Assembly (NCBI GenBank): GCA_002083595.1
Contig: MSXT01000013.1
Location: forward strand, 11,917-75,916
Direction of reading: 5' to 3'
Length of the DNA: 64,000 bases
Source of the DNA: Proteobacteria bacterium ST_bin16
GTDB taxonomy: Bacteria; Pseudomonadota; Gammaproteobacteria; Burkholderiales; Nitrosomonadaceae
Position numbers and translations under genes: made by a program. The notes below the pieces were generated by a model. That model saw nothing but the letters and a program-made list of their open reading frames with translations, was not told where the DNA came from and did no database searches. Below are positions 57,123 to 64,000 of this stretch, in pieces (the first letter of the stretch is position 1; the number at the start of each line of letters is the position of its first letter).

Positions 57123-59006
57123 GTGTTTGATTTCGTCAACCGTAAAAAACGTGTCGTGCAAGTCTTTATGGGCTTGTTAATATTACCCTTCTTATTTTGG
57201 GGTGTTGAATCGTATCGTACGATGGGTGGCGAAGGTTATGTTGCGGTAGTGGATGGTGAAGAAATTCCACGACGTGAATATGAGCAAGCATTACGTGATC
57301 ATCATGAAAGAATGCGCGCGATGCTGGGTGCAAATTTCGATAGTGCGATGCTGGATACTTTTGAGGTAAGAAACTCGGTGCTGGAAAAACTCATTCAGCA
57401 GAGACTATTACAACGGGAAGCTGTTAGCAATGGTTTTACCGTACTGGATTCACAGCTAATCAAAACTCTCCGGGAAGCCCCCGCATTTCAAAAAGATGGT
57501 AATTTTTCCAAGCAGCAATACGAAGAATTGCTGCGCAATCAAGGGCTAACTCCGGCAGTATTTGAGTCACGTGTGCGTCAGGAGCTTCTGCTTCAGCAAT
57601 TGTTGGACGGTTACAGCGATAATGCATTTGCTCCCAAAGCAGTTGCTGAGAAAGTGCACTACCTCACTGAAGTTAAGCGCGAAATCAGTCAATCGCAGAT
57701 CGCTCCTGAACAATTCCTATCGCAAGTGACACCGGAAGAATCTGACATTACCAGTTATTATGACAAGCATAGAGCTGACTTTGATTTGCCGGAACGTGCA
57801 CGAGTTGAATATTTGGTGTTATCGCTAGATGCGGTAGCAAAAAATGAAACAGTGAGTGACGAAGCGATTAATACTTATTTTTCCGAGCATCAGAATGAAT
57901 TTGGTAAAGCCGAAGAACGTAAAGCCAGTCATGTTTTGATCAGTATTGCGGCTGATGCCACGGATGACGAGAAACGCGTAGCAAAAGAAAAAGCTGAAAG
58001 CATTCTGGAGAAAATTAAGCAAAATCCGGAGCAGTTCGCAGAAATTGCCAAGCAAGATTCGGATGATCCAGGCTCGGCAATGCGCGGTGGAGATCTGGGT
58101 TTTTTTGGCCGTGGTGTCATGGTTAAAGCCTTTGAAGATAAAATTTTTTCAATGCAACTGGACGAAGTGAGCGATATCGTGGAAACGAATTTTGGTTTCC
58201 ATGTAATCAAGTTGACCGCTATCAAGGAAGAGAAACGTCCTGATCTGGAAGAAGTGCGGGAACAGATTGCAAATAAGCTTAAATTAGAGATGGTGAGCAG
58301 TATTTTTGGGGAAATTGCTGAAGACTTCAGTAATATCGTTTACGAACAAGGCGATAATCTGCAAGCTGCGGCAGAAAAGTTCGAACTATCCACACAGGAG
58401 AGTGATTGGATTACGAGAGATAAGGCAGAGCCATCCATTCTTGCAAATGAGAAACTGCTGTCAGCAATTTTCTCAGCGGATGTGATTTCAAACCACCGTA
58501 ATACTGAAGCAATTGAAGTGAAACCCGATACATTTGTGTCGGCCCGCATTCTTGAGCATAAACCAGCCACGACGCAATCGCTTGAGGTTGTTAGAGAGCA
58601 GATCGTGGGAAGGCTTAGAAAGCAAATGGCTGAAGCAAAAGCGGTGGAAGAAGGACAAGCAAAGCTCGTGCGCTTACAAGCTGGAGAAGAGTTAAGTGAT
58701 GTCACTTGGGACGAAGCCAAGCAGATCTCTTATATGCAGCCGCAAGGACTGGATCATGAAACATTAAGAGTTGTTTTTAGAGCGAAGACTAGTGCTCTGC
58801 CAGTGTATACGGGAGCAGTCAATCCAAAAGGCGGATTTAATCTGGTACGAATCAATAAGATCGTTGAATCCGAATCTGCAGATAAAACTAAACTGGATAG
58901 TTTTACCAAACAACTCCAGCAAATGATCACACAAGAAGAAGTCTCGTCATACTTAGCTGCACTCAGGCAGCGCTATGATGTAAAAGTTAAACAAGACAGC
59001 TTCTAG
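57123..59006 (+). CDS. ppiD: Periplasmic folding chaperone / PPIase PpiD
   Basis: PpiD is an inner-membrane-anchored chaperone near the Sec translocon. The 627-residue protein has an N-terminal TM helix (about 11-29), a SurA-like N-terminal chaperone region (about 35-220), one parvulin domain (about 265-360: ASHVLISI, GGDLGFFGRGVMVKAFE, FGFHVIKL) and a long C-terminal chaperone region. The start is a GTG with the usual MFDFVNRKKR-type N-terminus. It follows the tRNA pair and is convergent with fabI. Confidence 0.93.
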   Translation: MFDFVNRKKRVVQVFMGLLILPFLFWGVESYRTMGGEGYVAVVDGEEIPRREYEQALRDHHERMRAMLGANFDSAMLDTFEVRNSVLEKLIQQRLLQREAVSNGFTVLDSQLIKTLREAPAFQKDGNFSKQQYEELLRNQGLTPAVFESRVRQELLLQQLLDGYSDNAFAPKAVAEKVHYLTEVKREISQSQIAPEQFLSQVTPEESDITSYYDKHRADFDLPERARVEYLVLSLDAVAKNETVSDEAINTYFSEHQNEFGKAEERKASHVLISIAADATDDEKRVAKEKAESILEKIKQNPEQFAEIAKQDSDDPGSAMRGGDLGFFGRGVMVKAFEDKIFSMQLDEVSDIVETNFGFHVIKLTAIKEEKRPDLEEVREQIANKLKLEMVSSIFGEIAEDFSNIVYEQGDNLQAAAEKFELSTQESDWITRDKAEPSILANEKLLSAIFSADVISNHRNTEAIEVKPDTFVSARILEHKPATTQSLEVVREQIVGRLRKQMAEAKAVEEGQAKLVRLQAGEELSDVTWDEAKQISYMQPQGLDHETLRVVFRAKTSALPVYTGAVNPKGGFNLVRINKIVESESADKTKLDSFTKQLQQMITQEEVSSYLAALRQRYDVKVKQDSF

Positions 59007-59042
59007 TTTCCTGAATTTATTACCCCCTGTGTTTAATAATAG

Positions 59043-59828
59043 CTAATCGTTGAGATTAAACGCAACGGTGTTGAATCCTGCATCGACATAAGTTATTTCC
59101 CCGGTAATGCCACTAGCAAGATCGCTGCATAAGAAAGCGGCAACGTTACCGACCTCATCCGTGGTTACATTGCGGCGTAATGGTGAGACCTTCTCGGTAT
59201 AACCTAACAATTTCCCAAAATTTCCGATACCTGCTGCGGCTAATGTCTTGATTGGACCGGCGGAGATAGCGTTGACGCGGATACCTTTCGGGCCCAGGCT
59301 GGAAGCCATAAAACGGACATTTGCTTCAAGACTGGCTTTAGCCAGGCCCATGACGTTATAGTTCGGCATGACCCGGACAGCACCCAAGTAACTCAATGTC
59401 AGAAAAGCGCCGTTGCGGTTTTGCATTAACGGTAGTGCGGCTTTGGCAAGTGCAGAAAAACTATAGGCGCTGATGTCATGCGCGATACGGAAAGCCTCCC
59501 GATTGACGCTTTCCAGGTAATCACCGGTTAATGCTTCGCGCGGCGCGAAAGCAATGGAATGCACAATACAATCGAGTGAATCCCAGTGCTTCTGTAAGTT
59601 CTCGAAACATGCAGCGATTTCATTGTCATTGGCGACATCGCAAGGAAATAACAGATTACTATCAAATTCTGCCGCCAGCTTTTCCACCCGGCCACGAACT
59701 TCTTCGCCCTGATAAGTGAAAGCCAGTGACGAGCCTTCTCGTTTCATAGCTTTTGCAATACCGTAAGCAATGGAGCGGTTGCTGAGCAGTCCGGTGATGA
59801 GAATGCGTTTATTTGCCAGAAACCCCAT
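59043..59828 (-). CDS. fabI: Enoyl-[acyl-carrier-protein] reductase (NADH)
   Basis: FabI performs the last reduction step of each fatty-acid elongation cycle. The 261-residue product starts [23 protein letters not shown] and has the SDR-like fold with the FabI catalytic Tyr-x6-Tyr-x(SM)-x-Lys region ([21 protein letters not shown]) and [14 protein letters not shown]. An ATG 99 bases upstream is in frame, but AAGGAA just before the ATG at 59826-59828 and the family N-terminus decide for the shorter form. The neighbouring ABC binding-protein gene is divergent. Confidence 0.96.
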   Translation of the reverse strand: MGFLANKRILITGLLSNRSIAYGIAKAMKREGSSLAFTYQGEEVRGRVEKLAAEFDSNLLFPCDVANDNEIAACFENLQKHWDSLDCIVHSIAFAPREALTGDYLESVNREAFRIAHDISAYSFSALAKAALPLMQNRNGAFLTLSYLGAVRVMPNYNVMGLAKASLEANVRFMASSLGPKGIRVNAISAGPIKTLAAAGIGNFGKLLGYTEKVSPLRRNVTTDEVGNVAAFLCSDLASGITGEITYVDAGFNTVAFNLND

Positions 59829-59966
59829 ATAATTTCCTTGTAGAATTGAGTCAATTGTCGAATTATAGCCGATGGGTGGCATAAGATGGAATTGTGTAAA
59901 GGAAGATATATAAGATGGTTGCGTCATTTTTACTTAAAACATGGATCCCATCGAATCGAAATTGCA

Positions 59967-62168
59967 ATGGATAAACGGATTCTCTTACCTGGATTACTGA
60001 TACTTTTGGCTTGGCTTACCGCATGCAGCGGGCATCAATGGAACAATCCCTATGCAGCGGAGGATGCGGAAAAAAACATTCTCTATACAGTATTCACAGA
60101 ACGGCCTAAACATCTGGATCCGGTGCAATCCTATAGCTCCAATGAAATTCAATTCACTGCGCAAATCTATGAGCCTCCACTGCAATATCATTATTTACAG
60201 CGGCCATTCGTGTTGATTCCAGCGACAGCTGAAGAAATACCTGTGGTGAAGTATTTGGATGCTCATGGCAATCAACTGCCAAGTGATGCGCAACCGGATG
60301 ATATTGCCTATAGCGTGTATGAAATTACAATCAAAGCGGGAATACATTTTCAACCACACCCGGCATTTGCCCGCGATGCCCAAGGTCACTGGTTGTATCA
60401 TGATCTAAACCGGCAGGAAATGGCGCCGGTGCGGAAGCTTGCGGATTTTTCGAAAACCGGTACCAGGGAATTGGTGGCGGAAGATTATGTATATCAGATC
60501 AAGCGTTTAGCACATCCAAAATTGCATTCGCCGATTTACGGACTGATGGCTGATTACATTGCCGGACTCAGGGAATATGCAGATGTGCTGAAGCAAGCCG
60601 ATAAGGATCGGCCGGAAGAAAAAACATTCCTGGATTTAAGAGATTATCAATTGGAAGGAGTGCAAGTTGTAAATAGATATACTTACCGTATCACAATAAA
60701 AGGCAAGTATCCGCAATTTGTGTATTGGCTGGCGATGCCTTTTTTTGCTCCGATTCCGTGGGAGGCTGATCGTTTTTATTCGCAGCCAGGATTAAAACAA
60801 AAAAACATCACATTGGATTGGTATCCGGTTGGCACTGGTCCCTATATGCTAACCGAGAACAATCCAAATTCACGGATGGTATTGGAAAAGAATCCCAATT
60901 TTCATGATGAATACTATCCTGCAGAAGGTATGCCGGGAGATGAGGAAAATGGACTTCTCGTGGATGCCGGAAAGAAATTACCGTTCATTGATAAAATTAT
61001 TTTCACCCGGGAAAAGGAAAGTATTCCGAGATGGAATAAATTCCTGCAAGGTTATTACGATGCCAGTGGTATTGGTTCGGATAGTTTTGATCAAGCTGTG
61101 CAGCTGGTAGGACAGGGTGAGGCGACGGTGACCGAAGCAATGGCTGAACAGGGGATACGGTTGGAGACGGCGGTGGCAGCATCGACCTATTATATGGGAT
61201 TTAATATGCTCGATCCGGTCGTCGGTGGCAGAAATGCACGAGAAAGCGAATCGGCCAGAAAACTGCGCCAAGCGATTTCGATCGCCGTGGATTACGAAGA
61301 GTTTATTTCGATTTTTGCCAATGGCCGTGGAATGCCGGCCCAAAGCCCTATTTCGCCAGGCATTGCAGGTTACCGAGAGGGTGAGGAAGGCATCAATCCG
61401 GTGGTGTACGATTGGGTAAACGGTGAGCCGCAGCGTAAGTCAATTCAAGCTGCAAAAGCTTTGCTGGCTGAGGCGGGTTATCCGGATGGAATAGATCAAC
61501 GAACCGGCGCGCCGCTCATTTTATATTTTGATGTCACTGCGCGTAGCGCTGAAGATAGATCCAGATTGGATTGGATGCGTAAGCAATTTCAGAAATTAAA
61601 TATCCAGCTGGTCGTAAGAAGTACTGATTACAATCGCTTTCAAGACAAGATCCGCAAAGGGAATGCACAGATTTTTGAATGGGGCTGGAATGCCGACTAT
61701 CCGGATGCGGAAAATTTTTTATTCTTATTGTATGGCCCGCAACGTAAAGTAGGAAATAGTGGCGAGAATGCAGCAAATTATCACAACGCGGAATATGACC
61801 GCCTATTTGAGCAAATGAAAAATATGGAGGATGGGCCGCAGCGGCAACTGATTATTGACTGCATGGTTGAGATTTTACGCTTCGATGCGCCATGGTTATG
61901 GGGGTATCATCCAAAGGATTATGGCTTGTACCACGCTTGGTATCAGAATGTAAAACCCAACCGGATATCAAATAATAATCTGAAATATTTCAAAATCAAT
62001 ACCGCTTTGAGAACGAGCAAGCGCGCTGAATGGAATGAGCCGGTTATATGGCCTGTCGCGTTGATTTTGGCTGTGCTGGTAGTCAGCTTTATTCCCGCTG
62101 TGAATGCTTTTCGCCGTCACGAGAGCAGTACCGCAGTGCGTGCAGCTTCTTCTGACGTTACAGGATAA
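59967..62168 (+). CDS. Peptide/nickel-type ABC transporter binding lipoprotein with C-terminal TM helix
   Basis: The 733-residue product starts at the ATG at 59967, giving a lipoprotein signal with lipobox LTAC (Cys20). The body is the extracellular solute-binding protein family 5 (OppA/DppA type): TERPKHLDPVQSYSSNEIQ at the start, YRITIKGKYPQF, and WGWNADYPDAENFLF near the end. After the domain there is a single hydrophobic helix (about 693-712) and a basic tail, so the protein would be held in the membrane at both ends, unusual for an OppA-type protein. The next gene, six bases on, is its permease. Confidence 0.88.
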   Translation: MDKRILLPGLLILLAWLTACSGHQWNNPYAAEDAEKNILYTVFTERPKHLDPVQSYSSNEIQFTAQIYEPPLQYHYLQRPFVLIPATAEEIPVVKYLDAHGNQLPSDAQPDDIAYSVYEITIKAGIHFQPHPAFARDAQGHWLYHDLNRQEMAPVRKLADFSKTGTRELVAEDYVYQIKRLAHPKLHSPIYGLMADYIAGLREYADVLKQADKDRPEEKTFLDLRDYQLEGVQVVNRYTYRITIKGKYPQFVYWLAMPFFAPIPWEADRFYSQPGLKQKNITLDWYPVGTGPYMLTENNPNSRMVLEKNPNFHDEYYPAEGMPGDEENGLLVDAGKKLPFIDKIIFTREKESIPRWNKFLQGYYDASGIGSDSFDQAVQLVGQGEATVTEAMAEQGIRLETAVAASTYYMGFNMLDPVVGGRNARESESARKLRQAISIAVDYEEFISIFANGRGMPAQSPISPGIAGYREGEEGINPVVYDWVNGEPQRKSIQAAKALLAEAGYPDGIDQRTGAPLILYFDVTARSAEDRSRLDWMRKQFQKLNIQLVVRSTDYNRFQDKIRKGNAQIFEWGWNADYPDAENFLFLLYGPQRKVGNSGENAANYHNAEYDRLFEQMKNMEDGPQRQLIIDCMVEILRFDAPWLWGYHPKDYGLYHAWYQNVKPNRISNNNLKYFKINTALRTSKRAEWNEPVIWPVALILAVLVVSFIPAVNAFRRHESSTAVRAASSDVTG

Positions 62169-62173
62169 GGTAA

Positions 62174-63151
62174 ATGCTGAGTTATATCATCAGGCGCATT
62201 TTTTATGCGATTCCGATTCTGATCGGAGTTAATCTCATTACATTCGTGTTGTTCTTTGTCGTGAATACACCCGATGACATGGCGCGGATGCAGCTTGGTA
62301 TTAAGTATGTAACACCCGAAGCGATTGAAAAATGGAAGGCGGAGCGCGGTTATGATAAGCCGCTGTTATTCAATCAAGAGGTGGAAAAGTTGGATAAATT
62401 GACCAATACGGTTTTTTTTGAGAAATCGGCATCCATGTTTATTTTTGATTTCGGCAAAGCGGATGATGGCCGGGATATTGCCCAGGAAATCAAGTCGCGC
62501 ATGCTGCCAAGTCTGGCGATTGCTTTGCCGGTCTTTGTGTTGGGTTTGCTCGTGTACATTACTTTTGCGTTGCTGATGGTTTTTTTTCGTGCCACTTACA
62601 TCGATTTCCTGGGTGTGGTTTTATGCGTGGCCTTGATGTCAATCTCCAGCTTATTTTATATTATCGTCGGACAATTCTTGATCAGTAAACTATGGCATTG
62701 GGTGCCCATATCCGGTTATGAAACCGGACTCGATGCCGCAAAATTTTTATTTTTACCGGTTATCATTGGCGTGATCAGTAGCGCGGGATCCAATATACGC
62801 TGGTATCGCACTATATTTCTGGAAGAGATGAACAAAGAATATGTTCGTACAGCCAGAGCCAAAGGACTATCCGAGCGCATTGTGCTATTCCGGCATGTAC
62901 TTGGGAATGCGTTGATTCCAATTTTAACCGGTGCGGTTGTTGTGGTGCCTTTATTATTTCTCGGCAGTCTGCTGGTTGAATCGTTTTTTGGTATCCCTGG
63001 GTTGGGCAGCTACACCATTGATGCGATTAATTCGCAGGATTTTGCAATTGTAAGGGCAATGGTTTTTCTAGGTTCTCTTTTATATATCGTAGGTTTGGTT
63101 CTGACTGATATATCGTACACATTGGTCGATCCAAGAATTCGCTTGGCCTAA
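62174..63151 (+). CDS. ABC transporter permease (DppB/OppB type)
   Basis: A 325-residue permease with an N-terminal hydrophobic segment (LSYIIRRIFYAIPILIGVNLITF), a periplasmic stretch of about 85 residues, and five further membrane helices. The conserved cytoplasmic EAA loop reads EYVRTARAKGLSE followed by VLFRHVLGNALIPI, and the end GIPGLGSYTIDAI is typical of the B-type subunit. It follows the binding protein by six bases. The second permease (C) and the ATPases normally next in such operons are absent; tRNA genes follow instead. Confidence 0.92.
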   Translation: MLSYIIRRIFYAIPILIGVNLITFVLFFVVNTPDDMARMQLGIKYVTPEAIEKWKAERGYDKPLLFNQEVEKLDKLTNTVFFEKSASMFIFDFGKADDGRDIAQEIKSRMLPSLAIALPVFVLGLLVYITFALLMVFFRATYIDFLGVVLCVALMSISSLFYIIVGQFLISKLWHWVPISGYETGLDAAKFLFLPVIIGVISSAGSNIRWYRTIFLEEMNKEYVRTARAKGLSERIVLFRHVLGNALIPILTGAVVVVPLLFLGSLLVESFFGIPGLGSYTIDAINSQDFAIVRAMVFLGSLLYIVGLVLTDISYTLVDPRIRLA

Positions 63152-63297
63152 TAAGTTAAGAATGAAATTCACTATTTGTTTTCAAATTATGAAGTTTTGT
63201 GGCATCGAAACATGCACTAACAACTGTAATGTATTCTTGTCAAAAACTGTGGATGGTATTAATCCCTATCTATCTACAATTGCCCGTTAAAACTAGA

Positions 63298-63326
63298 TTG
63301 ACTTATGCGTGCAATATATTCATAAT
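63298..63326 (+). promoter_or_regulatory. Sigma-70 promoter of the tRNA-tuf operon
   Basis: TTGACT (63298-63303) and CATAAT (63321-63326) are separated by exactly 17 bases and end 14 bases before the tRNA-Tyr gene. This is the expected position for a stable-RNA promoter whose transcript is trimmed at the 5' end. Confidence 0.7.
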
Positions 63327-63340
63327 CGCCAGTTTCGTTC

Positions 63341-63426
<86 letters not shown>

Positions 63427-63510
63427 TTTTGGAAATGCAGTAAGAAGAGCAGGGTGATAGCTCCTGCTAATATGGGTTTAAGTTGTGCTTCTTGCAAGTA
63501 GCGAACTAGT

Positions 63511-63584
63511 GCGGGTGTAGCTCAATGGTAGAGCAGAAGCCTTCCAAGCTTACGATGAGGGTTCGATTCCCTTCACCCGCTCCA
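63511..63584 (+). tRNA. tRNA-Gly (anticodon TCC)
   Basis: 74 bases with the 3' end TCCA encoded. The acceptor arm GCGGGTG pairs with CACCCGC, the anticodon loop CTTCCAA gives TCC, and the T-arm is AGGGTTCGATTCCCTT. Confidence 0.95.
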
Positions 63585-63630
63585 AATGGGAATTAGCAGG
63601 TAAAACGGTAAAGTAGAGTTGTTTATGCTT

Positions 63631-63705
<75 letters not shown>

Positions 63706-63756
63706 TAGGTTGTATGTAAAATTGTATGGTTAAAGCACGCAAAGGGGAAACAAAAC

Positions 63757-64000
63757 ATGGCAAAGAGTAAATTTGAGCGGTCGAAGCCACACGTAAATGT
63801 TGGTACGATAGGGCACGTGGATCATGGTAAGACGACGCTGACGGCGGCGATTACGACGATATTGACGAAGAAATTTGGCGGAGAAGCGAAGAGCTACGAT
63901 CAGATTGACTCAGCGCCGGAAGAGCGTGCGCGTGGGATTACCATTAATACGGCACACGTGGAATACGAAACATCGAATCGTCATTATGCGCATGTGGACT
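63757..64000 (+). CDS. tuf: Elongation factor Tu (first 81 codons, 3' end outside window)
   Basis: EF-Tu delivers aminoacyl-tRNA to the ribosome. The visible start [28 protein letters not shown] has the GTP-binding loop GHVDHGKT (about 19-26) and the switch I region [14 protein letters not shown]. The ATG has AGGGG eight bases upstream. It is last of the visible tRNA-Tyr/Gly/Thr-tuf operon, corresponding to tufB in E. coli. The gene is cut by the right window edge. Confidence 0.97.
   Translation, partial: MAKSKFERSKPHVNVGTIGHVDHGKTTLTAAITTILTKKFGGEAKSYDQIDSAPEERARGITINTAHVEYETSNRHYAHVD

Overview
The window looks like chromosomal DNA of a betaproteobacterium close to Nitrosomonas (Nitrosomonadales). 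This is inferred from the gene blocks carA-carB-greA, rlmE-ftsH-folP-glmM, ribF-ileS-lspA, gpmA-envC-ctpA-moeB facing yibN-grxC-secB-gpsA, and a tRNA-Tyr/Gly/Thr-tuf operon, together with moderate GC content and protein sequences of betaproteobacterial type. No ammonia-oxidation gene lies in the window, so the genus is an inference. Most of the window is housekeeping sequence. No prophage, intact insertion sequence or CRISPR array was seen.

Layout. 1-9.1 kb: the 5' part of clpB behind a sigma-32-type promoter, a membrane PAS-GGDEF-EAL protein, an FMN glutamate-synthase-like protein divergent from nadC, then cysG. 9.1-20.8 kb: an almost unbroken minus-strand block with pstS (under a three-half-site Pho box), glmM, folP, ftsH and rlmE, then yhbY (plus strand), greA, carB and carA. 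21.2-25 kb: a PH-domain membrane protein, a soluble PAS-GAF-GGDEF-EAL protein and a secreted DUF3047-like protein. 25-28.8 kb: a two-gene operon of a P-loop ATPase and a protein with 11 near-identical 48-residue TPR units. This is the most unusual system in the window. 28.8-32.1 kb: a two-subunit biotin carboxylase/carboxyltransferase pair.

32.2-43.9 kb is the most accessory stretch. It holds a ParE-type toxin-antitoxin pair, a lipoprotein 5'-nucleotidase, a RoxA/MauG-like diheme cytochrome c followed by a cytochrome P450, a small lipoprotein divergent from a Mut7-C RNase-like protein with a perfect FNR-type palindrome between them, a Gly/Asp/Tyr- and His-rich secreted protein, a cheW-MCP operon and another small lipoprotein. 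43.8-56.3 kb returns to core genes for lipoprotein processing, isoleucyl-tRNA synthesis, FAD synthesis, division-site control (SlmA-like, EnvC), protein export (SecB), redox (GrxC) and phospholipid precursor synthesis (GpsA). 56.5-64 kb carries HU, tRNA-Val and tRNA-Asp, PpiD, FabI, a peptide-type ABC binding protein with one permease only, and the tRNA-Tyr/Gly/Thr-tuf operon, cut by the window end.

Several starts were moved by ribosome-binding sites, signal peptides or family length: nadC, pstS, carA, oadA, the nucleotidase, cheW, secB, the SH3 protein, gpsA, fabI and the ABC binding protein. All database-dependent statements are family recognition from memory of motifs; no search was run.
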